DNA from: Aquabacter cavernae | GTDB taxonomy: Bacteria; Pseudomonadota; Alphaproteobacteria; Rhizobiales; Xanthobacteraceae | Assembly (NCBI RefSeq): GCF_003993795.1 | Contig: NZ_RWKV01000016.1 | Coordinates: 372,001-436,000, forward strand | Reading direction: 5' to 3' | Length of the DNA stretch: 64,000 nucleotides | Shown here: in pieces, positions 17,179 through 24,970 of the stretch | Layout: every line of letters starts with the position of its first letter | How positions within the stretch are numbered: position 1 is the stretch's first letter | The notes under the pieces: model-generated | What the model saw: only the letters and a program-made list of their open reading frames with translations | Database searches by the model: none | Told to the model about the DNA's origin: nothing | Position numbers and translations under genes: made by a program

Positions 17179-18333
17179 TCAGTAAGCGTGGCCGCTCTTG
17201 TCGGTGATGGAGGCTTCATCCACCTTGCCCCACAGCACTTTGTAGACCCAGGCCGTATAGGCCAGGATGATGGGCAGGAAGATCACCGTCACCACCAGCA
17301 TGATGAACAGCGTCACATGGCTGGACGACGTATCCCACACCGTCAGGCTGGACCTGGGATCCAGCGAAGACGGCAGGATGAAGGGGAACATGGACAGTCC
17401 CACCGTCGAGATGATGCCGAAGATGCCCAGGGCCGAGGTGATGAAGGCGAGCCCCTCCCACCGCGCCCGCAGGCAGACGAAGGTGGCGAGCGGCCCCAGG
17501 AAGCCGAGCGCGGGCGCGGCCAGCATCCAGGAATGGGCGGCATAGTTGGCGAACCACGCGCCCGTCTCCACCACCACGGTCTTCAGCAGCGGATTGGACG
17601 GTCCCAGCACGTTGATGGGGCTGGTGATGACGTATCCGGGCACGAACAGCAGCAGGCCGACGCCGCCCAGCGCAAACAGCACGATGGTGAGGAGCGCGGT
17701 GACCGAGCCGATGGCGCGGGCGCGCTCGGCCACCGGGCCGGACGACTTGAAGATGAGCCAGCTCGCCCCGTGGGTGGTGAGCATGACCACGCAGAGCAGC
17801 CCGCACAGCAGCGCATAGGGGTTCAGCAGGCCGAAGAAGCTGCCCTCGTAGAACACCCGCAGGTCCATGTCGAAGTGGAACGGCACGCCCTGCAGCACGT
17901 TGCCCACCGCCACGCCGAAGATGAGCGCGGGCACGAAGCCGCCCACGAACAGCGCCCAGTCCCAGCGCGTGCGCCAGGCCGCATCCTCCCGCTTGCTGCG
18001 ATACTTGAAGCCCACGGGCCGCAGGATCAACGCCGCCAGGATCGCGAACATGGCGAGGTAGAAGCCCGAGAAGGACGTGGCATAGAGCGCCGGCCAGGCG
18101 GCGAAGATGGCGCCGCCGCCGAGGATCAGCCATACCTGATTGCCTTCCCAGACCGGACCGATCGTGTTGATCACGACCCGCCGCTCCAGGTCCGTGCGGC
18201 CCACGAAGGGCAGCAGCGTCGCGACGCCCAGGTCGAAGCCGTCGGCGATGGCGAAGCCGATGAGCAGGACGCCCAGAAGGACCCACCAGATGAGCCGCAG
18301 GACGTCATAGGCGATGAGATCTGTCAGGATCAT
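17179..18333 (-). CDS. cydB: Cytochrome bd ubiquinol oxidase subunit II
   Basis: 384 aa integral membrane protein of the CydB family with about nine transmembrane helices. N-terminal hallmarks include [15 protein letters not shown] and [25 protein letters not shown], the region that in E. coli CydB contacts CydA and conducts protons. With CydA and CydX it forms the high-affinity terminal oxidase that reduces oxygen to water with quinol electrons without pumping protons. It starts 4 bases after cydA stops, so the two are co-translated. Confidence 0.97.
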   Translation of the reverse strand: MILTDLIAYDVLRLIWWVLLGVLLIGFAIADGFDLGVATLLPFVGRTDLERRVVINTIGPVWEGNQVWLILGGGAIFAAWPALYATSFSGFYLAMFAILAALILRPVGFKYRSKREDAAWRTRWDWALFVGGFVPALIFGVAVGNVLQGVPFHFDMDLRVFYEGSFFGLLNPYALLCGLLCVVMLTTHGASWLIFKSSGPVAERARAIGSVTALLTIVLFALGGVGLLLFVPGYVITSPINVLGPSNPLLKTVVVETGAWFANYAAHSWMLAAPALGFLGPLATFVCLRARWEGLAFITSALGIFGIISTVGLSMFPFILPSSLDPRSSLTVWDTSSSHVTLFIMLVVTVIFLPIILAYTAWVYKVLWGKVDEASITDKSGHAY

Positions 18334-18337
18334 GGCT

Positions 18338-19912
18338 TCACTCCGCAGGCACGAGGCGGTTGTCCACGAGCACCGCTTCCGGCTTCGTGTCGGGCTCCGG
18401 GCCCTTCTTGATGGCGCGGACCATCAGGGTCATCTCGATGATGAACAGGATGGTGTAGATCGCCGCGAAGCCGCAGATGGTCATGAGGACCGTCCAGGCA
18501 CCGAGGCTTGAGACCCCCGAGGCGGTGGGCAGGATGCCCTCGATGATCCAGGGCTGGCGGCCGAACTCGGCCACGAACCACCCGCATTCCGCCGCGAGCC
18601 AGGGCAATGGGATGGACAGGACCGCGACGCGCAGCAGAAGCGGGAAGCGCGTCAGCTGGCGGCGGGCCGAGAGCACGAAGAAGGTGAGGAAGAAGGCGAT
18701 GAAATAGAAGCCGCACGCCACCATGATCCGGAAGGTCCAGAACAGGGGCGCCACTTCCGGCACCGTATCCCACGCCGCCTTCGCGATCTGGTCAGGCGTC
18801 GCCTGGCGCGGATCGTCCAGATAGGGCTTCAGCAGCAGGGCATAGCCCAGAAGATTGCCGTTCTCCTCGAAGGTCTTCGTCACCTCGGGCGGAACCCCGG
18901 CGGACCCCGCCGCGCGGATCTTCTGGAGCGCGTCATAGGCGAGGATGCCCCGCGCAATATGGCCCTTGGCGCGCTCCACCAGTTCCTCGATGCCCACCAC
19001 GGGGGTGGTCAGCGAACGGGTGTCGATGAGGCCGCCCACCCAGGGGATCTCCACCGAATAATAGGTCTTGCGCGCGTCCTGGTCGGGGAAGCCCACCACG
19101 GTGAAGGGCGCGGGCACCTCCTCGGTGTGCCAGATGGCCTCCATGGCCGCGAGCTTCATGCGCTGGTGCTCGGTGGTGAGGTAGCCGCTTTCATCGCCCA
19201 GCACGACCACCGACAGAGAGGCGGCGAGGCCGAACGAGGCCGCCACTGTCATGGAGCGCTTGGCGATGTCGATGTGGCGGCCCTTCAGCAGGTACCAGGC
19301 GGACACGCCCAGCACGAACATGGAGGCGACCACATAGCCGGCCGACACGGTGTGCACGAACTTCGCCTGCGCCACCGGATTGAAGATCACGTCATAGAAA
19401 TTGGCGATCTCCATGCGCATGGTCTGCGGGTTGAAGACCGCGCCAACCGGGTTCTGCATCCAGCCGTTCGCGATGAGGATCCACAGCGCCGACAGGTTCG
19501 AGCCCAGCGCCACGCAATAGGTGGCGATGAGATGACCCACCCTCGACATCTTGTCCCAGCCGAAGAAGAACAGGCCGACGAAAGTCGCCTCCAGGAAGAA
19601 GGCCATCATGCCCTCGATGGCCAGCGGCGCGCCGAAGATGTCGCCCACATAATGGCTGTAATAGCTCCAGTTCATGCCGAACTGGAATTCCATGACGATG
19701 CCCGTGGCCACGCCCAGCACGAAATTGATGCCGAACAGCGTGCCCCAGAACTTGGTCATCTGCCGCCAGATGCGGCGGCCGGTCATCACATAGACCGTCT
19801 CCATGATCGCCAGCAGGACCGAAAGCCCCAGCGTGAGCGGCACGAAGAGAAAATGGTACAGCGCCGTCATTGCGAACTGCAGGCGCGACAAGGCGACGAT
19901 ATCGAGTTCCAT
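18338..19912 (-). CDS. cydA: Cytochrome bd ubiquinol oxidase subunit I
   Basis: 524 aa from the ATG giving [13 protein letters not shown], which aligns with the E. coli start; an ATG two codons earlier is also possible. It carries the haem b558 ligands His20 (ALYHFLFVP) and Met in FRIMVACGF, the haem b595/d region His in [10 protein letters not shown] and Glu in [13 protein letters not shown], plus the invariant GRQPW. The quinol-binding loop is the long E. coli-like type ([16 protein letters not shown] to about [11 protein letters not shown]), i.e. a canonical bd oxidase rather than the short-loop CIO. It lies 108 bases downstream of cydC in a shared operon. Confidence 0.97.
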   Translation of the reverse strand: MELDIVALSRLQFAMTALYHFLFVPLTLGLSVLLAIMETVYVMTGRRIWRQMTKFWGTLFGINFVLGVATGIVMEFQFGMNWSYYSHYVGDIFGAPLAIEGMMAFFLEATFVGLFFFGWDKMSRVGHLIATYCVALGSNLSALWILIANGWMQNPVGAVFNPQTMRMEIANFYDVIFNPVAQAKFVHTVSAGYVVASMFVLGVSAWYLLKGRHIDIAKRSMTVAASFGLAASLSVVVLGDESGYLTTEHQRMKLAAMEAIWHTEEVPAPFTVVGFPDQDARKTYYSVEIPWVGGLIDTRSLTTPVVGIEELVERAKGHIARGILAYDALQKIRAAGSAGVPPEVTKTFEENGNLLGYALLLKPYLDDPRQATPDQIAKAAWDTVPEVAPLFWTFRIMVACGFYFIAFFLTFFVLSARRQLTRFPLLLRVAVLSIPLPWLAAECGWFVAEFGRQPWIIEGILPTASGVSSLGAWTVLMTICGFAAIYTILFIIEMTLMVRAIKKGPEPDTKPEAVLVDNRLVPAE

Positions 19913-20020
19913 AGGCATCCCCGTCAGGTCTTCCCCGGCGTCCTCTCCCTTTGCTCACCCGCCGTGACGACGGGGGCCCTTCTCAACCGCTGCACAACCC
20001 GTGCGCGTATTTTTCCGTGC

Positions 20021-21709
20021 TCAGTCCGCCCGCAGGGCGGCGAGCGTGGCAGCAAAGCCCGCCTCGCCCCGCGCCCACACGCGGACGATCCGCCCGTCCT
20101 CCACCACCACCAGCCGGTCGGCGAGGTCCGCCTCGCGCCGGATGTGGGTGGCGATCACCAGCGTGCGCCCCTCGGCCGCGACGCCCACGCGGTCGAGCAG
20201 GTGGCGCGCCGTCCGCGCGTCGAGCCCGTCCGTGGGCTCGTCCAGCAGCCAGAGCGGCGTGTCGCGCAGCAGCAGCCGCGCCACCGCGAGGCGGCGCCCC
20301 TGCCCGCCCGAAAGTCCAAGCCCTGCCTCCCCCATGGGGGTCTCCAGCGCGGACGGCAAAGCGCGGATGGCGGCGGCGAGCCCCACCTCCTCCAGCACCT
20401 GCCAGAGGCGCTCCTCACCGGCCGTGGGGGCCGCCAGCCGCAGATTGTCGGCGATGGTGTCGTGGAACAGCTGCGTCCTCTGGGTGAGAAGGGTGGCGGC
20501 GAGCGCCTCCGCCGTGCCCGCGCTCGGCGCGATTTCGCCCGCCAGCAGCGCGAGGAGCGTAGACTTTCCGGCGCCCGAGGGCCCCACCAGAGCGACCCGG
20601 CTCCCGGCCGCGACATCAAGATCGATACCCTGCACGGCAGGCACGGCGCGGCCCGCATGGCGCACCTCAACGCCCGAAAGCCGGGCGGCGAGACCGGGCG
20701 ACGGAAGAGCCGGGCGCGCGGCAGGCGCCGCCTCGCGCAAACGGGGGCCGATGCGGCGCACGGCGAGCAGGGTCCGCCCCAGTTCCAGTGCGCCCCGGCG
20801 GAAGGCGGCGAAGGGTTCGAGCGCCGCGAGCGGCACCAGCACGCCGAGCGCAGCCACGGGCGCACCGATCACGCCGTGCTCCATCAGCGCGGCGACCCCC
20901 ACCAGCGTGCCGGCAAGGGCGAGCGCACCCGCCGCGCCGAAGCCGAAGGCGGTGCGCACCTCCATGCGGTTCAGGGCATCGTCCGCCATTGCCACCGCCG
21001 CATCGGAAGCGGCGAGCACGGCCTGCTGGGCCGGAAGGCGGCCCGCCATGGCAAGCTCCGCCTGCCCGGCCACGAGGTCGATGACATCCGCGCGCAGGGT
21101 CTCCACCCCATGGGCCCGACGCCGGGCCGGGCGGCGGGCGGGCAGCGCCGCGAGCAGCGGCAGCCCGAGCCACGCCACGGCCAGCACTCCGGCCACGGCC
21201 AATCCCAGGCGCGGCTCCATGAGGCCGAGCGCGATGCCCGTGGCCAGCAAGGCGGCCACGGCTGCGGCCAGCGGCACGGCGAGGCGCAGATAGAGCGAAT
21301 CCAGCGCATCGATATCCGCCGTAAGGCGAAACAGCAGACGGGCGGGCCGGGCTTCCAGGGCACGGGCCGCCCCCGGCTGCGCCCAGCCCCGGAACAGGCG
21401 CTCCCGAAGGCCCGCCAGCAGGGTCAGCGCCGCATCATGGGTGGTGAGCCGCTCGCCATAGCGCGCGCCGGTGCGGCCGATGGCCAGCAGGCGGATGGCG
21501 GCCGCCGGGGCGAACACGTCGAACATCACGGCGGTGGCCGTGGACAGGCCGGCAAGGGCCGTGGCGGTGATGAACCAGCCGGAAATGCCCAGCAGCGCCA
21601 TGCCCGCGAGAATGGTGAGCGCGGCACAGGCGAGCCCGCCCGCCAGCATGCCGCGACGCTCGGCCAGGAACAGCCGGACCACCGGCTTCAGATCGCCCAT
21701 CAGGCTCAT
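20021..21709 (-). CDS. cydC: ABC exporter subunit CydC (cytochrome bd assembly)
   Basis: 562 aa: six-helix ABC exporter domain (about 15-310) fused to an ATPase domain with Walker A GPSGAGKSTLL, signature LSGGQGRRLAVARLLL, Walker B LWLLDEPTDGLD and a histidine in VIATHI. With CydD it forms the heterodimer that moves cysteine/glutathione or affects haem loading in the periplasm and is required for mature bd oxidase. Its ATG overlaps the cydD stop by 4 bases (ATGA), giving translational coupling. Confidence 0.95.
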   Translation of the reverse strand: MSLMGDLKPVVRLFLAERRGMLAGGLACAALTILAGMALLGISGWFITATALAGLSTATAVMFDVFAPAAAIRLLAIGRTGARYGERLTTHDAALTLLAGLRERLFRGWAQPGAARALEARPARLLFRLTADIDALDSLYLRLAVPLAAAVAALLATGIALGLMEPRLGLAVAGVLAVAWLGLPLLAALPARRPARRRAHGVETLRADVIDLVAGQAELAMAGRLPAQQAVLAASDAAVAMADDALNRMEVRTAFGFGAAGALALAGTLVGVAALMEHGVIGAPVAALGVLVPLAALEPFAAFRRGALELGRTLLAVRRIGPRLREAAPAARPALPSPGLAARLSGVEVRHAGRAVPAVQGIDLDVAAGSRVALVGPSGAGKSTLLALLAGEIAPSAGTAEALAATLLTQRTQLFHDTIADNLRLAAPTAGEERLWQVLEEVGLAAAIRALPSALETPMGEAGLGLSGGQGRRLAVARLLLRDTPLWLLDEPTDGLDARTARHLLDRVGVAAEGRTLVIATHIRREADLADRLVVVEDGRIVRVWARGEAGFAATLAALRAD

Positions 21710-23472
21710 GCGCCGCCTCCCAGCCGGATCACCCGGTCCATGCGTGCCGCCAGCGCGGGATCATGGGTGGCGACGATGAGGGTGCGCTCCTCCGCGAAGG
21801 CGAGGAGCGCCGCGCTCACCTCCCGCGCGGTCTGCGCATCGAGATGGGCCGTGGGCTCGTCGGCCAGGATGAGGCCGACGCGCGGATCGAGCGCCGCGCG
21901 CGCCACTGCGAGCCGCCGCACCTCGCCGCCGGAAAAACCGATGCCGCCCTCGCCCACGCTGCTGTGGGCCTCAGCCCCGCGCGGGAGCGCCGCGCGCGTG
22001 ATGGCCGCCGCGAGCGCCGCGTCGCCGAAACCGGGGCGGCCGAGGGTGATGTTGCCGCCCAGTGTGCCCGCAAACACATGGGGCGCCTGCCCGATGAAGC
22101 CGATCCGCGCGCGCAGCGCCCCGGCCGTGGCGGCGCCAAGCCGGGTACCGCCCAGATGGATATCGCCCGTGGCGGGGGCGAGGCCCGCCAGAAGGGCCAG
22201 CAAGGTGGACTTGCCCGCCCCGCTCGGCCCCATCACCGCCACCCGCTCGCCCGCGCGGACCACGAGATCGAGGTTCTGAAGCACCGGTGCATCGCGGCCC
22301 GCATGGGCGAAGCCGACCCCGGTGAGGCGCACGTCCAACGCGCCCTCCGGCCGGGCATCGGACGGGACGGGCGATGCGTCCGCCCTCAAGACATGATCCG
22401 CGCCGGGCAAGGCCATGCCGGCGCCCGACAAAGCCTCCAGCCCCTCGAAGGCGGCGCGGCCCGAGGCGCGGTCATGCCAGGCGGCGGCGTAGTCGCGCAG
22501 CGGCTCGAAGAAGGCGGGGGCGAGCATCAGGATGAACAATCCCTCGCCCAGCGTGAGGCGCGCGCCCCAGGCCCCGAACGTCAGCTCGCCCAGGAGGTGG
22601 AAGCCCACATAGACCGCCACCATGGCGACGCCGAGCGCGGAGAACAGCTCCAGCACGGCGGAGGAGAGAAAGGCGATGCGCAGCACCGCCATGGTGCGGG
22701 CCTTCACCGCCAGGGCGTTCGCCTTGAGGCGGCTGGCGGTGAGGTCCACCGCGTCCAGCGCGCGGATGGTTGCGAGCCCGCGCAGCCGGTCCAGCAGGAA
22801 GGCATTCATGCCGCCCACTTCCACCATCTGCTGTTCGCTCGCCGCCTTCGCGCGCCAGCCCACCAGGGCCATGAACAGGGGAATGAGCGGGGCTGCCACC
22901 ACGAGCAGCAAAGCCGGAACCCAGGAAAAGGGCAGGATCGCCGCCAGGATGACCGGGGGAACGAGCGCCATGCGCATGCGCGCGGGCATGAAGCGGCTGC
23001 GATAGGGTACGACGGACTCGGCCTGCTCGGCCAGGGCGCTGGCCGCCGCCCCCGAAGCCACCCGCCCGGCATCGAGCGGCGAGCGGGCCGCAAGGGCGCG
23101 CCCCGCCTCGGCGCGCAATTGCGACAATTCCCGCCGTGCCGCGCGGAAGGCGAGGCGCGCGCCAACGCTTTCCAGGGCGGCCCGCACAAGGCCGAGGGCC
23201 AGCACGCCAGCAGCGGCCGGCAGGATGGCCTCAACGCCCGCGCCGTTCGCGAGGTGATCGATGGAAAAGGCGATGAGCGCGGCCTGGGGCAGCCAGATCA
23301 GGGTCGCCAGAGCCTGGAGCAACCCGCCCATCTTCACGCCCCGCGGCGTGCCCTGCCCCGCGCGGGACGGCGCACGACCTGTGGCCCGTGACCGGGCACG
23401 CTTGCTTGGCGGCGCATCGGCGCGCGGGGGCGCGGCAGTCTCGCGTTCGAGGCGGATGGACGGTGCGCCCAT
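21706..23472 (-). CDS. cydD: ABC exporter subunit CydD (cytochrome bd assembly)
   Basis: 588 aa. A basic, arginine-rich N-terminal tail of about 45 residues precedes the six-helix membrane domain (about 50-330) and an ATPase domain with Walker A GPSGAGKSTLL, a variant signature FSGGEVRRLAVARA (E for Q) and Walker B LILADEPTAHLD. A start nearer the membrane domain is possible, since the tail is unusual for CydD. It begins 3 bases after the gbsR-like regulator ends and overlaps cydC. Role is as for CydC. Confidence 0.94.
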   Translation of the reverse strand: MGAPSIRLERETAAPPRADAPPSKRARSRATGRAPSRAGQGTPRGVKMGGLLQALATLIWLPQAALIAFSIDHLANGAGVEAILPAAAGVLALGLVRAALESVGARLAFRAARRELSQLRAEAGRALAARSPLDAGRVASGAAASALAEQAESVVPYRSRFMPARMRMALVPPVILAAILPFSWVPALLLVVAAPLIPLFMALVGWRAKAASEQQMVEVGGMNAFLLDRLRGLATIRALDAVDLTASRLKANALAVKARTMAVLRIAFLSSAVLELFSALGVAMVAVYVGFHLLGELTFGAWGARLTLGEGLFILMLAPAFFEPLRDYAAAWHDRASGRAAFEGLEALSGAGMALPGADHVLRADASPVPSDARPEGALDVRLTGVGFAHAGRDAPVLQNLDLVVRAGERVAVMGPSGAGKSTLLALLAGLAPATGDIHLGGTRLGAATAGALRARIGFIGQAPHVFAGTLGGNITLGRPGFGDAALAAAITRAALPRGAEAHSSVGEGGIGFSGGEVRRLAVARAALDPRVGLILADEPTAHLDAQTAREVSAALLAFAEERTLIVATHDPALAARMDRVIRLGGGA

Positions 23473-23475
23473 GGC

Positions 23476-24048
23476 TCAGTCCGTCTCCCGCCGGGGACGG
23501 GAGCGGCCCAGGGAGACCACCTTGTCGGCGCCCTCCACCAGCCGGGAAATCTTGCGGCCCATGGACAGGAGCATGGCGAGCCGCGCGGTCTCCAGCCCCT
23601 TCACGTCGTCATACCAGGTGGTGAGTTGCTTGATGAGCCCGTGCATCTCGGCCATGCGGGCCTGGGCATGGCGCTCCTGCGGGGTCTGCGGCTCCTCCAT
23701 CAGGATTGCGCGCAGCACGGAAAGCGTGGGATCCACCTCGCGCTTCTTGCGCTCCTCCGCGAGCGTGCGCAGGATCTGCCAGACATCGCCCGGCGTGGTG
23801 AAGAAATCGCGCCGGTCGTCCGGTAGGTGCTTGAGCAGCACCAGATTCCAGGCCTGCAGCTCCCGCAGGCTGATGGAGACATTGGAGCGGGAGATATCCA
23901 GCGCCTCGACCATCTGGTCGGCGCACAGCGGCTCCGGCGAGAGGAACAGCAGCGCATAAATCTGCCCTACCGTCCGATTGATGCCCCACCGGCTGCCCAT
24001 TTCACCGAAATGCAGCACGAAAGCCTGGATCGTGGACGGCAGGTTCAT
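23476..24048 (-). CDS. GbsR/MarR-type transcriptional regulator, first gene of cyd operon
   Basis: 190 aa. A winged-helix domain (about 5-110) has the GbsR-like start FVLHFGEMGSRWGINRTVGQIYALLFLSP and recognition helix ISRSNVSISLRELQ, followed by a helical tail. GbsR-family proteins sense small molecules and repress adjacent operons. Here the gene leads the cydDCABX transcript and has a long perfect inverted repeat 20 bases upstream of its start, so it probably autoregulates the whole bd-oxidase operon. The signal is unknown; redox, choline-like or quinone-related ligands are possible. Confidence 0.88.
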   Translation of the reverse strand: MNLPSTIQAFVLHFGEMGSRWGINRTVGQIYALLFLSPEPLCADQMVEALDISRSNVSISLRELQAWNLVLLKHLPDDRRDFFTTPGDVWQILRTLAEERKKREVDPTLSVLRAILMEEPQTPQERHAQARMAEMHGLIKQLTTWYDDVKGLETARLAMLLSMGRKISRLVEGADKVVSLGRSRPRRETD

Positions 24049-24067
24049 TGCTTTCCATTCGACAGAA

Positions 24068-24087
24068 ATTTCAGAAAATTCTGAAAT
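24068..24087. promoter_or_regulatory. Probable operator of the GbsR-like regulator
   Basis: Perfect 9-bp inverted repeat ATTTCAGAA-AA-TTCTGAAAT, 20 bases upstream of the regulator start codon. Its symmetry and position fit a dimeric winged-helix repressor site controlling the gbsR-cydDCABX operon. Confidence 0.7.
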
Positions 24088-24152
24088 CTACGAACCGATG
24101 CGGGCCAGACGGCCCTGCCCTTTCCCTGTGCCCGCCCGGCCGGGGCGCCACA

Positions 24153-24166
24153 TTGATTCTCGTCAA
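24153..24166. promoter_or_regulatory. FNR/FixK-type anaerobox upstream of cyd operon
   Basis: TTGAT-TCTC-GTCAA matches 9 of 10 conserved positions of TTGAT-N4-ATCAA. It lies about 105 bases upstream of the regulator start and upstream of the putative operator, a layout that would let an FNR/FixK activator switch the bd oxidase on at low oxygen while the GbsR-like protein represses it. Confidence 0.75.
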
Positions 24167-24233
24167 ACTCGAAGGAATGTCCCTGAAGCGCCCCGTGCGG
24201 GACGGTGGCCTGGAGCGGTGGGGACGGCTCTTT

Positions 24234-24280
24234 TAGGACACGGCGTCATGCCCAGGACAAGCCCAGGCTTGGCGGTCCTA
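24234..24280. repeat. Degenerate interspersed palindrome
   Basis: Outer arms TAGGAC/GTCCTA enclose TCATGCCCAGGACAAGCCC plus AGGCTTG. The inner part differs by only three bases from the acnB terminator hairpin at 24901-24929, so both belong to one repeat family common in alphaproteobacteria (from memory). It separates the yqaA-like gene from the cyd promoter. Confidence 0.6.
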
Positions 24281-24342
24281 GAAGACCGAAATCCATCCCG
24301 AGACCTGAATACCGATCAGCCCACAGCCGCACCCCGGCGGGG

Positions 24343-24780
24343 TCATGTCAGGCCGAATGTGATGGCGGTGATCACCAGATAGCGGCCGAGCTTCGCGATG
24401 GTGACGAGCAGCAGGACCATGGCAAACGGCTCGCGCAGGATCCCGGCAATGACGGTGAGCGGATCACCGACGATGGGCGCCCAGCTCAAAAGGAGCGACC
24501 ATTTTCCATATCGCTGGTACCAGCCCTGTGCGCGGTCGAGGGACCGCTTGCCCACCGGGAACCAGCGACGATCCCGGTAGCGCTCGATTCCGCGCCCAAG
24601 AAGCCAGTTGATCATGGAGCCAAGCACGTTTCCGGCGGTGGCCACGGCGACGAGGGCCCACCAGGGATACGTATCGGTCAGCAACAGGCCGACGAGCGCG
24701 GCCTCCGACTGCATCGGCAGGAGCGTCGCGGCCACCAGCGCCGTCAGGAACAGCCCGGCATAGACGGTAAGGCTCATCAT
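24343..24780 (-). CDS. YqaA-family (SNARE-associated/DedA-like) membrane protein
   Basis: 145 aa with four to five predicted membrane segments. It keeps the family pattern LLPMQSEAALV near the start, GNVLGSMINWLLGR in the middle and SWAPIVGDPLTVIAG in the re-entrant region. YqaA/DedA proteins act in membrane homeostasis and lipid scrambling; the exact function of this short branch is not known. It lies between the cyd promoter and acnB, both on the same strand but separated by hairpins, so it is probably its own unit. Confidence 0.85.
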   Translation of the reverse strand: MMSLTVYAGLFLTALVAATLLPMQSEAALVGLLLTDTYPWWALVAVATAGNVLGSMINWLLGRGIERYRDRRWFPVGKRSLDRAQGWYQRYGKWSLLLSWAPIVGDPLTVIAGILREPFAMVLLLVTIAKLGRYLVITAITFGLT

Positions 24781-24894
24781 GGGCGCGCGTCACATGGGGC
24801 GTATCGGGCGCCCTCCCGGAGCCATGAACGGGGCATGCGCGAGATTGTCCGAAGATGCGGATCGACGGTCACGACGTCAGCGCGCGCGGCTCTC

Positions 24895-24929
24895 AAAAAA
24901 ATCATGCCCGGGACAAGCCCGGGCATGAT
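24895..24929 (-). terminator. Rho-independent terminator of acnB
   Basis: Perfect 12-bp arms ATCATGCCCGGG / CCCGGGCATGAT with a 5-base loop, followed on the minus strand by six or more T. It begins 42 bases past the acnB stop. The stem is one copy of the interspersed palindrome family also seen at 24234-24280. Confidence 0.93.
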
Positions 24930-24970
24930 TTCGGTCTCAGAAGAACTCAAGGCGAGACTGTCGCCCGGTC

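Noticed and set aside
18959-23391. Long plus-strand frames across cydDCAB
   Set aside because: Antisense shadows; the minus strand has complete cyd genes with Walker and haem-ligand motifs.
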